Position numbers and translations under genes: made by a program. The notes below the pieces were generated by a model, which saw only the letters and a program-made list of their open reading frames with translations, ran no database searches and was not told the DNA's origin. Shown here piece by piece: positions 37,207 through 45,316 of a stretch of DNA of 45,968 bases (position 1 is its first letter; every line of letters starts with the position of its first letter). The stretch is from CAZAKZ01 sp964485695 (GTDB lineage Bacteria > Planctomycetota > JAFGQW01). Location of the stretch: positions 1-45,968 of the forward strand of contig CAZAKZ010000030.1 in NCBI GenBank assembly GCA_964485695.1, written 5' to 3'.

Positions 37207-37590
37207 CTAGTGCTGGCCCTTCACGCTCTTCTTGCCTGCCACGGTCTTGCGCGGTCCCTTGCGGGTCCGGGCATTCGACTGGGTCTTCTGACCATGAACG
37301 GGCAGCCCACGACGATGACGGAGACCGCGATAGCATGCGATCTCCCTCAGGCGGGCGAGGTTCTGCTGAACCTGCCGCCTCAGTTGTCCCTCGACAACAC
37401 AGCCTTTTTCAATGGTCTTGGCAATGCGGCTGACATCGTCATCGCCGAGATCCTTGGCCCGGACTTCCGGAGCGATCCCGACCTCGGCCAGGATCTTCTT
37501 GGCTGTCGTATGGCCGATTCCATAGATATAGGTGAGCGCGATTCCGATCTTCTTCTGAGCCGGAACATCAACGCCTACGATTCGTGGCAT
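37207..37590 (-). CDS. rpsM: 30S ribosomal protein S13
   Basis: A 127-residue head protein contacting P-site tRNA and L5. Family start MPRIVGVDVPAQKKIGIALT, helix-two-turn-helix YIYGIGHTTAKKIL, and the basic tail RHRRGLPVHGQKTQSNARTR are present. It lies 79 bases after rpmJ. Confidence 0.98.
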   Translation of the reverse strand: MPRIVGVDVPAQKKIGIALTYIYGIGHTTAKKILAEVGIAPEVRAKDLGDDDVSRIAKTIEKGCVVEGQLRRQVQQNLARLREIACYRGLRHRRGLPVHGQKTQSNARTRKGPRKTVAGKKSVKGQH

Positions 37591-37669
37591 ATCTCAGATC
37601 CTTTGATTGACGGTTTTCCCCGGTTCAGGGGGAGTTCCATCCTATTCGACCGGAAATAACATCCCAGTC

Positions 37670-37783
37670 TCAACCCTGTCTCTGTTTGTGCCGGGGATTC
37701 GTGCAGATAACCCGCACCACGCCCTTCCGACGGACGATCTTGCAGTTCTCGCAGATTCGACGAACACTGGCGCGAACCTTCAT
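37670..37783 (-). CDS. rpmJ: 50S ribosomal protein L36
   Basis: A 37-residue protein below common ORF cutoffs: MKVRASVRRICENCKIVRRK to HKQRQG. The zinc ligands Cys11, Cys14, Cys27 and His32 are intact, so it is the zinc-binding form. GGAGGTGAACC precedes the ATG. It lies between infA and rpsM, the usual place. Confidence 0.97.
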   Translation of the reverse strand: MKVRASVRRICENCKIVRRKGVVRVICTNPRHKQRQG

Positions 37784-37827
37784 GGTTCACCTCCACATTG
37801 ATTCCGGACACTCAGGCACTTCCGGGC

Positions 37828-38142
37828 TCAGGCCTTGTTGACGATGCGGCCCCGGGTCCTGTCGTAGGGGGACGGTTCCACCGTCACCCTGTCTCCGGGG
37901 AGGATGCGGATGAAATTCATCCGCATCTTGCCCGTGATATGGGCCACGATCTTCCGTCCGCCCCGGACCTCCACGCTGTATCGATCGTTGGGTAGCGATC
38001 CCAGGACAACGCCTTCTATGTAGCCTTCCGTGTAGCCTTCCGTGTTGCTATCTGTGTTGCCTTCTGTGGAATCGGCCGACGGATCCGTATTCGACGTCAC
38101 CGGGATTCGGCCTTTCCGATCCACCTGGGCACCTTGGCTCAC
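37828..38142 (-). CDS. infA: Translation initiation factor IF-1 with repetitive N-terminal extension
   Basis: The C-terminal 65 residues are a normal IF-1 OB fold (IEGVVLGSLPNDRYSVEV, IVAHITGKMRMNFIRILPGD, RGRIVNKA), which binds the A site of the 30S subunit. Before it the frame encodes 20-39 extra residues dominated by five four-residue units (TEGN, TDSN, TEGY, TEGY, IEG) from a 12-base tandem array. There is no ATG, GTG or TTG between the array and the OB fold, so the extension must be translated unless a rare start is used. The start is GTG 38142 or, with a better GGAAAGG site, GTG 38100. Confidence 0.88.
   Translation of the reverse strand: MSQGAQVDRKGRIPVTSNTDPSADSTEGNTDSNTEGYTEGYIEGVVLGSLPNDRYSVEVRGGRKIVAHITGKMRMNFIRILPGDRVTVEPSPYDRTRGRIVNKA
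38011..38070. repeat. 12-bp tandem repeat in infA, 5 copies
   Basis: Five head-to-tail copies of a GCCTTCCGTGTA-like unit, with one to three changes each, encode the N-terminal extension of IF-1. Confidence 0.92.
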
Positions 38143-38210
38143 TTCAAAGGAGTCTATACATCACCACACGGCCAAAAACGACCACAAGTGAAAAATCCGG
38201 ATCAGGATGT

Positions 38211-38870
38211 CTATTTCCAGTCGGCCACCTGCTTCATGACGGACTCGGTTACCTCGTCGGGGGATCCTCCACCGTCCAGGGTGAAGAGGAGTCCCCGCTC
38301 CTCGTAGAATTCCTTCAAGCTCCTGGAGGTGTCCTCGTAGATCTGAAGCCGTTCGAGGACCGTCTCCTCCTTGTCATCGGATCGCTGGTAGACCTCTCCT
38401 CCGCACAGGTCACACTTCCCTGCTTCCCGGGTCGGGTTGTACTTGATATGGAACGGCGCGCCACACGCCCGGCACACCCGTCGCCCGGCCATGCGCTCCA
38501 CAACCACATCGGGCGGGATCTCCAGGGAGATGACGCCGGAGAGGTTTCCGAGGTCCGCCTCCAGGAGGGCCTTCTCCAGGGCCTCGGCCTGGGCGCGGGT
38601 CCGGGGAAATCCGTCCAGAAGGAATCCGCCGACACAGTCCGGCCTCTGGATTCGAGACTGGACCATGCCCACGATCACCTCGTCGGGCACCAGCTGTCCG
38701 GCATCCATGTAGGTCCTGGCGCTCTTGCCCAGGTCGGTCTCCCGGGCCACTTCCTCGCGAAGCATGTCCCCGGTGGAAAGATGCAGGATCGACCGGGAGG
38801 ATGCCAGGCGCTTGGCCTGGGTGCCCTTTCCGGCCCCAGGAGCTCCGAGTAATACCAGCTTCAAGCTCAT
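38211..38870 (-). CDS. adk: Adenylate kinase, zinc-lid form
   Basis: A 219-residue cytoplasmic kinase equilibrating ATP, ADP and AMP. The P-loop is GAPGAGKGTQ (9-18), AMP site STGDMLRE and DGFPRTRAQ follow, and the lid holds Cys133, Cys136, Cys153 and Cys156 as a structural zinc site. It overlaps the secY stop by four bases (ATGA). No map gene lies between adk and infA. Confidence 0.97.
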   Translation of the reverse strand: MSLKLVLLGAPGAGKGTQAKRLASSRSILHLSTGDMLREEVARETDLGKSARTYMDAGQLVPDEVIVGMVQSRIQRPDCVGGFLLDGFPRTRAQAEALEKALLEADLGNLSGVISLEIPPDVVVERMAGRRVCRACGAPFHIKYNPTREAGKCDLCGGEVYQRSDDKEETVLERLQIYEDTSRSLKEFYEERGLLFTLDGGGSPDEVTESVMKQVADWK

Positions 38871-40192
38871 CTTGCCCTACCCCTGCCCTTCTTCATGAAG
38901 CCTTCATAGTCCCGCATGCGCAGGTAGGAATTGATCTTGTCTACCAGGTCCAGGGCCACGCCCACGACGATCAGAATCGTGGTGCCTCCCAGGAACTGGG
39001 TCAGCAACTGGGCCGTACCCATGCCCTTGGTCACGAACATGGGAAACACCGCGATGATGGCCAGGAACGATGCACCCACGAGGGTGATTCTCACCATGAC
39101 GTTCTCGAGGAACTCTGCGGTGCGCTTTCCGGGTCGGATCCCCGGGATAAAGCTGCCGTGCTCCTTCAGGTTGTTGGCCACCTCTGTCGGCTGGAACATC
39201 AAGCTGTTCCAGAAATAGGCGAAGAAGAAGACCATGAGGATGTAGACGGTCACGTACCAGAAGTTTCCGTAGGTGAAGTAGGCATCGATGACGTCGAGGT
39301 GGAGGGCCTTGAGGATCATGGTCGGAATGGTGAGGAGTGCGCTGGCGAAGATCACCGGCATGACCCCGGCCTGGTTCACCTTGAACGGCAGATAATGGCG
39401 CTGGCCGCCGTACATCTTGCGACCGCGGGTGAGCTTGGCCTGCTGGATCGGAATCCGCCGCTGGCCCTTGGTGATGAACACCACACCGAGCACCACGGCA
39501 ATGAACAGGAATCCGATGATCACCAGGCCCTGGGGTTCGGCGAATCCGTCCGCGATCTGTTCAAAGTAATTGATGAAGATGGAGGGCATACTCGCCACAA
39601 TGCCGGCCATGATCAGCAGGCTGATGCCGTTGCCGATGCCGTACTCCGTGATCTGTTCGCCCAGCCACATGAGGAAAATTGTGCCGGCGGTGCAGCCCGT
39701 GATGGCCATGATCTTGAACCAGAACTGGTTGTAAAGCTCCGGGTCCACGATGTGGATGTTCCCCTGGACGGTTCCCATGACGCCCACAACGACCATCAGC
39801 GACTGGATGATGCAGATCGGCACCGTCAACAGCCGCGTGTACTGGTTGATCTTCTTCTGCCCGGAAGCGCCCTCCTTGGACAGCTTCTCCAGGGCGGGCA
39901 CGACCTTCACCAGCAGACTGAAAATGATGGATGAGCTGATATACGGCATGATGCCGAGGCTGAAGAGGGTGCACTGATCCAGCCCCCCGGCACTGATGGC
40001 GTTGAAGATCCCCACCAGCCCGCTCAGGGGGCCGAGCATCTCGTCCTGGATGCTCTTGGCGGCTTCCACGTTGACTCCGGGCAGAGGAACATGAGACCCG
40101 ATCCTGTAGATGAACAGGAGTCCTACGGTCAGCATGATCTTCTTCCGTAGCTCCGGCACTCTGAAAATGCTGTTGATCGTGCTCAGCATCAA
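38867..40192 (-). CDS. secY: Protein translocase channel SecY
   Basis: A 441-residue channel with about ten membrane helices. Typical motifs include FRVPELRKKIMLTVGLLFIYRIGSHVPLPG in its first part, LGIMPYISSSII, the plug/pore region, and TEVANNLKEHGSFIPGIRPG. It overlaps rplO and adk by four bases at each end, so rplO-secY-adk are tightly coupled. Confidence 0.98.
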   Translation of the reverse strand: MMLSTINSIFRVPELRKKIMLTVGLLFIYRIGSHVPLPGVNVEAAKSIQDEMLGPLSGLVGIFNAISAGGLDQCTLFSLGIMPYISSSIIFSLLVKVVPALEKLSKEGASGQKKINQYTRLLTVPICIIQSLMVVVGVMGTVQGNIHIVDPELYNQFWFKIMAITGCTAGTIFLMWLGEQITEYGIGNGISLLIMAGIVASMPSIFINYFEQIADGFAEPQGLVIIGFLFIAVVLGVVFITKGQRRIPIQQAKLTRGRKMYGGQRHYLPFKVNQAGVMPVIFASALLTIPTMILKALHLDVIDAYFTYGNFWYVTVYILMVFFFAYFWNSLMFQPTEVANNLKEHGSFIPGIRPGKRTAEFLENVMVRITLVGASFLAIIAVFPMFVTKGMGTAQLLTQFLGGTTILIVVGVALDLVDKINSYLRMRDYEGFMKKGRGRAR

Positions 40193-40632
40193 ACCACCCT
40201 GGCTTCCCCACCCGCAGCTACAATTTTTTCCATCGCGGTCGAGCTGAACCGGTTGGCCAGTACCACCAGTTTCCGCTTCAGTTCGCCCTCGCCGAGAATT
40301 TTCAGGAGCCGATAGTCCCGACTCCGGACACCGATGTCCTGCAGTTGTTTGAGGGTCACCTCGGTGCCGTCGTCGAACCGGTTCAATTCACGAACGTTGA
40401 TCACGGCAATGGGTTTTTTGAACCGGGCGTTCGTGAATCCCTTCTTGGGTAGGCGCCGATACAAGGGCATCTGGCCGCCCTCGTAGAGCATGCGTCCACC
40501 GGATCCGGATCTCTGCCCGTAGCCTCCATGCCCCCGCCCACTGGTCTTGCCGTGCGTGGATCCCGGACCGCGGCCGATCCGGCGACGTTTGCGTCGAGAA
40601 CCTACAGAGGCTTTCAGTTCGGCGAGGTTCAT
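40189..40632 (-). CDS. rplO: 50S ribosomal protein L15
   Basis: A 147-residue protein with the Gly/Arg-rich N-terminus RRKRRRIGRGPGSTHGKTSG, GYGQRSGSGG and the C-terminal LKRKLVVLANRFSS. Its ATG touches the rpsE stop (shared base), leaving no space for rpmD (L30), which normally sits here. Confidence 0.97.
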   Translation of the reverse strand: MNLAELKASVGSRRKRRRIGRGPGSTHGKTSGRGHGGYGQRSGSGGRMLYEGGQMPLYRRLPKKGFTNARFKKPIAVINVRELNRFDDGTEVTLKQLQDIGVRSRDYRLLKILGEGELKRKLVVLANRFSSTAMEKIVAAGGEARVV

Positions 40633-41162
40633 TATCCAGTTCTCCTCCCGATGCCGATTCCACGAACGTGTTCGACTTCCTCCACGTTCTTGAGGTCCGT
40701 GAATCCCTTCAAGGTGGCCTTGACCAGGTTCACCGGATTGTTGCTGCCGAGAGACTTCGTGAGGATGTCCTTCACTCCCGCCAGCTCGGCCACGGCCCGG
40801 ACGGCCGCGCCGGCAATGATCCCGGTTCCCGGCGAGGCAGGCAGCAGCACCACGGTACTGGCCCCGAAGCGTCCCTTCACCTCGTGGGGTATGGAACTCC
40901 CCTTGAGGCTGACGGGAGCCAGGTTCTTGTGGGCGTCTTTCACGGCCTTTTCCACGGCCGAAGGCACCTCGTTGGCCTTTCCGAAGCCGACGCCGACCTT
41001 TCCCTTGCGATTTCCGATGACCACAAGGGCGCTGAAGCTGAATCGACGCCCGCCTTTTACTACCTTGGCGCAGCGGTTGATCTTGATGACACGATCCTCG
41101 TATTCCTTGGGTTCGCGTTCTCGATCATCCCTGCGGCCACGGCCTCTTGGACGATTATCCAT
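40632..41162 (-). CDS. rpsE: 30S ribosomal protein S5
   Basis: A 176-residue protein with double-stranded RNA-binding fold: KVVKGGRRFSFSALVVIGNR and GTGIIAGAAVRAVAELAG are diagnostic. An Arg/Glu/Asp-rich lead precedes the fold. ATG 41162 is chosen (AAGG eight bases upstream); an in-frame GTG three codons earlier is possible. Confidence 0.97.
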   Translation of the reverse strand: MDNRPRGRGRRDDREREPKEYEDRVIKINRCAKVVKGGRRFSFSALVVIGNRKGKVGVGFGKANEVPSAVEKAVKDAHKNLAPVSLKGSSIPHEVKGRFGASTVVLLPASPGTGIIAGAAVRAVAELAGVKDILTKSLGSNNPVNLVKATLKGFTDLKNVEEVEHVRGIGIGRRTG

Positions 41163-41172
41163 CACAATCACC

Positions 41173-41544
41173 TTAAAACTCGAGACCGGCCTTACGAGCG
41201 GCTTCCGCCAGCGCCTTCACCTGTCCGTGATACCGGTATGAACCGCGGTCGAAAACCACCTTCTCAACACCTGCCTCTTTCGCGATATTCGCGATTTCCT
41301 GCCCCACGAACCTGGCCGCCTCCACACCGCTGCCTGGCTGGAGTTTTTTGCTCTTGAGAGCGGCGAGGGAATTGGCCTGGGCCAGGGTTCGGCCCTGGCT
41401 GTCATCGATGACCTGAGCGTATATGTATCGGGCACTCCGGAACACCGAAAGCCTCGGCTTTCCTGTATCGCGCAGCTTGCTGCGGACGCGCATTTTCCTG
41501 CGATCCGCCCCGGTGATCTTGATCTTCCTGCTGGTTCTGGCCAT
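41173..41544 (-). CDS. rplR: 50S ribosomal protein L18
   Basis: A 123-residue 5S rRNA-binding protein: KPRLSVFRSARYIYAQVIDD and VVFDRGSYRYHGQVKALAE are typical. ATG 41544 has GGAGG at nine bases; the ATG two codons upstream (41550), which overlaps the rplF stop, is an alternative with the site too close. Confidence 0.96.
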   Translation of the reverse strand: MARTSRKIKITGADRRKMRVRSKLRDTGKPRLSVFRSARYIYAQVIDDSQGRTLAQANSLAALKSKKLQPGSGVEAARFVGQEIANIAKEAGVEKVVFDRGSYRYHGQVKALAEAARKAGLEF

Positions 41545-41546
41545 GG

Positions 41547-42095
41547 TCATGCTCCTCCACCAACGAAGGCCTTACCAGCCTTGCGACGGACCACTTCACC
41601 CTCGTACCGGATCCCCTTGCCCTTGTAGGGTTCGGGCTTCCGGTAGCGACGGATGTCGGCCGCCAGCTGGCCCACGGCCTGCTTGTCGATTCCGGACACG
41701 ACGATGTGCGTCGCATCGGGGCATTCCACCGACAATCCCTTGGGGATCTTCACCTCCACAGCATGGGAATATCCCACCTGCATCACGAGTTTCTCGCCCT
41801 GAATCTTGGCCGAGTACCCGATGCCGTGGATCTCGAGCTTTCGAGTAAAACCCTCGGTCACGCCGGCCACCATGTTATTCACGAGGGCACGCGTCAAGCC
41901 GTGGAGCGCCCGGGATTGCTTGTCGTTCCTGTTCCGGGTCACGGAGAGAATCCCGTCTTCCAGGCGTACTTCCACTCGCCGGGGGAAATCCCAGGTCAGG
42001 GAACCCTTGGGTCCCTTGACCGTGAGGTTCCTTTTCTGCAACTTCACCTCGACACCGGAGGGAAGCGAAATGGGCATTTTGCCGATGCGTGACAT
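41547..42095 (-). CDS. rplF: 50S ribosomal protein L6
   Basis: A 182-residue protein of two similar domains at the base of the stalk. MSRIGKMPISLPSGVEV, LTVKGPKGSL and the C-terminal YKGKGIRYEGEVVRRKAGK are diagnostic. The junction with rpsH upstream is composed of 12-base repeats and lacks a strong ribosome site. Confidence 0.98.
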   Translation of the reverse strand: MSRIGKMPISLPSGVEVKLQKRNLTVKGPKGSLTWDFPRRVEVRLEDGILSVTRNRNDKQSRALHGLTRALVNNMVAGVTEGFTRKLEIHGIGYSAKIQGEKLVMQVGYSHAVEVKIPKGLSVECPDATHIVVSGIDKQAVGQLAADIRRYRKPEPYKGKGIRYEGEVVRRKAGKAFVGGGA

Positions 42096-42099
42096 CTCG

Positions 42100-42149
42100 G
42101 TGTCTCTTTCAGTGTGTCTCTATCAGTGTCTCTATCAGTGTCTCTATCA
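42100..42149. repeat. 12-bp tandem repeat at the rpsH-rplF junction, 3 perfect plus 1 degenerate copy
   Basis: GTGTCTCTATCA occurs three times exactly (42114-42149) and once with a change (42100-42111). The rpsH TGA is the last three bases of the array, and the array fills almost the whole gap to the rplF start. Confidence 0.93.
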
Positions 42150-42545
42150 GTTCACCCGGGCGAGATATTCGCCTCCGAGTTTCTTCTCCTGGCATTCCTG
42201 GTCGGTCAGGAGCCCGATGGACGTGGAATAGATTCCGACGCCTATTCCGCCCAGCAGGGGTTGGATATCCTTGACCTTCCGGTAGATCCGACGGCCCGGC
42301 TTGCTCACCCTCTCGATATTCCGGATGGTGTCTTCTCCATCGGGGCCGTACTTCAGATAAATCCTGATGTGACCCTGGGTGGTGTCCTCGAGTTCCTTGA
42401 ATTCCTTGATGAATCCGCAGTCCTTCAGGATCCTGGCGATCCCCAGACACAGTTTCGATCGACTCACATCCACCCTGGTCTTTTTCACGCGCACCGCGTT
42501 TCGAATGCGCGTCAGCATATCGGCGATCGGGTCCGAGAGACTCAT
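42147..42545 (-). CDS. rpsH: 30S ribosomal protein S8
   Basis: A 132-residue central-domain protein; SDPIADMLTRIRNAVRVKK opens the gene, and GIGVGIYSTSIGLLTDQECQ lies near the C-terminus. The frame is open upstream, but homology sets the start at ATG 42545. The stop codon lies in a tandem repeat. Confidence 0.97.
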   Translation of the reverse strand: MSLSDPIADMLTRIRNAVRVKKTRVDVSRSKLCLGIARILKDCGFIKEFKELEDTTQGHIRIYLKYGPDGEDTIRNIERVSKPGRRIYRKVKDIQPLLGGIGVGIYSTSIGLLTDQECQEKKLGGEYLARVN

Positions 42546-42553
42546 TTTGTGTT

Positions 42554-42739
42554 CTACCAGCTGGCTTTGCGAACGCCGGGAACGTATCCCTTGCTCGCGA
42601 GTTCCCTGAAACAAATCCGGCAAATCTTGAATTTCCGGTACACTGCACGGGGCCGTCCACACAGCTGGCACCGACGGATGATCCGGGTGCTGAACTTCGG
42701 TGGGCGATTCGCTTTGTTGATCAGTGCTGTTTTTGCCAC
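42554..42739 (-). CDS. rpsN: 30S ribosomal protein S14, zinc form
   Basis: A 61-residue protein with zinc ligands Cys24, Cys27, Cys40 and Cys43 (CQLC, CRIC) and the end FRELASKGYVPGVRKASW. It is the short, zinc-binding type. It lies eight bases before rpsH. Confidence 0.97.
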   Translation of the reverse strand: MAKTALINKANRPPKFSTRIIRRCQLCGRPRAVYRKFKICRICFRELASKGYVPGVRKASW

Positions 42740-42804
42740 TTGATTCAGTCCTGCTCTATTTCACGGTTCGAGTTTTCCGGGTGATAGGGCCCTTCCCGGC
42801 CCGG

Positions 42805-43488
42805 TCAATTCCTGAACGGCACCCCGAAGGCCTTGAGTAACTCCAGGCCTTCCGTATCGTTGTCTGCCGTCGTGACGATGCAGACATCCATTCCCTGCTG
42901 GAATTCCATCTTGTCGAGGTCGATCTCGGGAAACACGGACTGCTCCGAGAGACCGAATGCGTAGTTGCCCCGACCGTCGAACGCCCTCTGGCTGAGTCCC
43001 CGGAAATCCCGGATACGCGGGATCACGACGGATATGAGACGATCGAAGAACTCATACATGCGAGCCCTGCGGAGCGTCACCTTGCAGCCGATCTCCATGC
43101 CCTGGCGCAGCTTGAAGTTGGAGACGCTGCGCCGAGCCCGGGTGATGACCGGCTTCTGCCCGGTGATGCGGCTGAGATCGCCGGCAGAGGCCTCGAGGCG
43201 CTTACGATTTTCCACGGCCTTTCCGACGCCCATGTTCACCACGATCTTCTCGATTTTCGGGATCGACATGGCGTTTTCCCGTCCGAACTTCTTCTTCAAG
43301 TTCGGCAGGATTTCCGCGAAGTACTTGTCCTGCAGCCTCGCCACGTAGGGTCCTTGCGTTTCGTTTGTTGCATCTGCAGTGGTATCTGCAGTGGTATCTG
43401 CAGTGGCATCTGCTTTGTCACGGCTCCGGGAATCAGGCGTCTCCTGACTTCCCGTTTCGTTTTCTTTGCTGGCGTCTTCTTCTGGCAT
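42805..43488 (-). CDS. rplE: 50S ribosomal protein L5 with acidic repetitive extension or alternative start
   Basis: The core from VARLQDKYFAEILPNLKKKFG through KIVVNMGVGKA to LLKAFGVPF is standard L5 (about 179 residues), binding 5S rRNA and P-site tRNA. The frame continues upstream for 48 codons of acidic, Ser/Thr-rich peptide with ADAT/ADTT units from a 12-base array, back to ATG 43488. The GTG at 43344 starts exactly at the usual L5 N-terminus and has AAGGA six bases upstream, so it may be the main or a second start. The Glu/Lys content of the extension looks coding, so the long form is annotated. Confidence 0.85.
   Translation of the reverse strand: MPEEDASKENETGSQETPDSRSRDKADATADTTADTTADATNETQGPYVARLQDKYFAEILPNLKKKFGRENAMSIPKIEKIVVNMGVGKAVENRKRLEASAGDLSRITGQKPVITRARRSVSNFKLRQGMEIGCKVTLRRARMYEFFDRLISVVIPRIRDFRGLSQRAFDGRGNYAFGLSEQSVFPEIDLDKMEFQQGMDVCIVTTADNDTEGLELLKAFGVPFRN
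43370..43417. repeat. 12-bp tandem repeat upstream of or within rplE, 4 copies
   Basis: GCATCTGCAGTG-like units lie head to tail four times, in phase with the L5 frame (ADAT, ADTT, ADTT, ADAT). Each of the first three holds a CTGCAG. Confidence 0.93.
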
Positions 43489-43558
43489 TGTACTCTCGGT
43501 TCTTATGCGGTTCTGAACCGCTACCTGGCTCGCTTCCCGGCCGTGCTGAATTACGGCA

Positions 43559-43939
43559 CTACGGCAAGGGAATCACCGCGGCGCAGGCGCTGCAGATACG
43601 CGCTTTCTTGCCGTCTTCCTCCACCTTGATCTTCCTGCGGGAAGGCGCACCGCACGAAGAACAGACCAGGGCCACCTTGGACATACAGATCGGCGCTTCC
43701 TTCTCGATCCGGCCGCCGCGGGGATGTTCCTGGCTCTTGCGGACATGCCTGTATACCTTGTTGATCCCCTCGAGGATGATCTGGTTCTTCTGGGGATTCA
43801 CCCGGAGCACCTTGGCGCGCCGGGGATTGTCCCGGGTGCGTGCCTCGTCACCGGCCATGAGCTGAACGGTGTCTCCGGCCCGGATCCAGTTCCGGTCCTT
43901 GACGGCCTGAGCCGCGGGTTTCCGTATGCGTCTCGCCAT
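43559..43939 (-). CDS. rplX: 50S ribosomal protein L24
   Basis: A 126-residue assembly initiator protein. The KOW part is IRAGDTVQLMAGDEA with RAKVLRVNPQKNQIILEGIN, and the C-terminus has two CxxC pairs (CSSC, CSAC) as in zinc-ribbon L24 forms. The ATG 43939 overlaps the rplN stop; a GTG one codon earlier is possible. Confidence 0.96.
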   Translation of the reverse strand: MARRIRKPAAQAVKDRNWIRAGDTVQLMAGDEARTRDNPRRAKVLRVNPQKNQIILEGINKVYRHVRKSQEHPRGGRIEKEAPICMSKVALVCSSCGAPSRRKIKVEEDGKKARICSACAAVIPLP

Positions 43940-44307
43940 CACACCACCTCCGAAGCCAGGGAAATGATCTTCATGAAGTTCTTTGCGCGCAGCTCCCGGG
44001 CCACTGCGCCGAAGATCCGCGTTCCCTTGGGATTCTTCTCGTTGTCGATGATGACCATGGCATTCCTGTCAAACCGGATGTAGGAGCCGTCATCCCTCCG
44101 GACCTGCTTCTTGGTCCGAACCACCACGCCCCGGACGATATCCCCCTTGCTCACGTCAGAGTTCGGATTCGCCTTTTTCACCGTGGCCACGATGACATCG
44201 CCCAGAGAAGCGTACCGGCGGCGACTTCCGCCCAGTACCTTGATGCACTGGGCCACACGGGCTCCGGTGTTGTCAGCCACATCGAGGTGGGTTTGCATCT
44301 GGATCAC
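43939..44307 (-). CDS. rplN: 50S ribosomal protein L14
   Basis: A 122-residue protein near the intersubunit face: IQMQTHLDVADNTGARVAQCIKV, VVRTKKQVRRDDGSYIRFD and GTRIFGAVARELR are diagnostic. GTG 44307 has AAGGA nine bases upstream and gives the canonical MIQMQT start. Confidence 0.98.
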   Translation of the reverse strand: MIQMQTHLDVADNTGARVAQCIKVLGGSRRRYASLGDVIVATVKKANPNSDVSKGDIVRGVVVRTKKQVRRDDGSYIRFDRNAMVIIDNEKNPKGTRIFGAVARELRAKNFMKIISLASEVV

Positions 44308-44313
44308 GGCAAA

Positions 44314-44625
44314 TCATCCTTCCTGATGCGTATCTTCCGTCGCCGCCCGTGGCATGTTCGTTTCCAGGGATGCAGGGCGAACCACCCGGACAAGGCGCCA
44401 TCGCTTCGTCTTGCTGAGAGGTCTGGAAAAAGAGACCTCGACCCGGTCTCCGGCCTTCGCAACCTCATTCTCGTCGTGGGCGATCAGGCGAGTCCTGCGC
44501 CGGATGTACTTACCATACCTGGGATGCTTGACCAGCCGTTCCACGTTCACCGAGATGGTCTTGGCCATCTTGGTGCTGGTCACGATCCCGATTTCCTTCT
44601 TGGCCTGCGCACGTCCTGTTGCCAT
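44314..44625 (-). CDS. rpsQ: 30S ribosomal protein S17
   Basis: A 103-residue OB-fold protein: GIVTSTKMAKTISVNVERLVKHPRYGKY, in pieces, and GDRVEVSFSRPLSKTKRWRLV are typical. The C-terminus runs about 15 residues past the usual end. It lies six bases from rplN. Confidence 0.97.
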   Translation of the reverse strand: MATGRAQAKKEIGIVTSTKMAKTISVNVERLVKHPRYGKYIRRRTRLIAHDENEVAKAGDRVEVSFSRPLSKTKRWRLVRVVRPASLETNMPRAATEDTHQEG

Positions 44626-44681
44626 GGATCAGGCCCTGCCTTTCAAATCACCTGCCCAGGAGTTCATTTTGTACTATCCAC

Positions 44682-44900
44682 CTAACTTTCGACCTTGTTA
44701 TCGACCCTGGATGGCTGACGGCGCTCCCAGAGGACCGTCTGGATCCTGGCCAGGTCTTTCCGGATCTGGCCGATCTTTGCAGGATTGTCGAGGGCCTCGG
44801 TGGCGGCCTGGAACCGGAGATTGAAGAGGTCCTTGATCAGGTCCTGCTGGGACTTGAGGATCTCCTCGTCCCCGACCAAACGCCAATCCCTCGCCTTCAT
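44682..44900 (-). CDS. rpmC: 50S ribosomal protein L29
   Basis: A 72-residue helical protein at the tunnel exit: LVGDEEILKSQQDLIKDLFN and RFQAATEALDNPAKIGQIRK. ATG 44900 overlaps the rplP stop by four bases (ATGA). The usual LRFQ core is present. Confidence 0.95.
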   Translation of the reverse strand: MKARDWRLVGDEEILKSQQDLIKDLFNLRFQAATEALDNPAKIGQIRKDLARIQTVLWERRQPSRVDNKVES

Positions 44901-45316
44901 AGCTTCGGCCTCCTGCGGATCAACTTGCACCGGATTGGAAATTTGTGCGAGGCGCGGTTGAGGGCCATGATGGCCCGGTCTTCCTCCACGCCCTGCACCT
45001 CGAAGATGACCGTTCCGGGGTGTACGACCGCGGCATAGTATTCGGGCTCGCCCTTGCCCTTCCCCATCCGGGTCTCGGCGGGGAGGGACGTGATGGGCTT
45101 GTGGGGAAAGATGCGGATGAAGAGCTTTCCCTCGCCCTTGACGATCTGGTTCGCTGCAATCCGGCCGGCCTCAAGCTGGCGAGCCGATATCCAGGCCGCA
45201 TCAAGGGCCTGGAGCCCGAATTCCCCGAACTCCACGGTGTTGCCGCGCTGGGCCACTCCCTTGATTCTGCCTCGCTGCTGTTTGCGGTACTTAACCCGCT
45301 TGGGCATCAGCGCCAT
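44897..45316 (-). CDS. rplP: 50S ribosomal protein L16
   Basis: A 139-residue protein near the A site: MPKRVKYRKQQRGRIKGVAQ, FGLQALDAAWISARQLEA and HKPITSLPAETRMGKGKG are diagnostic. ATG 45316 has AAAGGGG six bases upstream and overlaps the rpsC end by 26 bases. Confidence 0.97.
   Translation of the reverse strand: MALMPKRVKYRKQQRGRIKGVAQRGNTVEFGEFGLQALDAAWISARQLEAGRIAANQIVKGEGKLFIRIFPHKPITSLPAETRMGKGKGEPEYYAAVVHPGTVIFEVQGVEEDRAIMALNRASHKFPIRCKLIRRRPKL

Noticed and set aside
42100..43417. Repeat arrays as possible CRISPR
   Set aside because: Units are contiguous with no spacers and are too short; they differ completely between sites.
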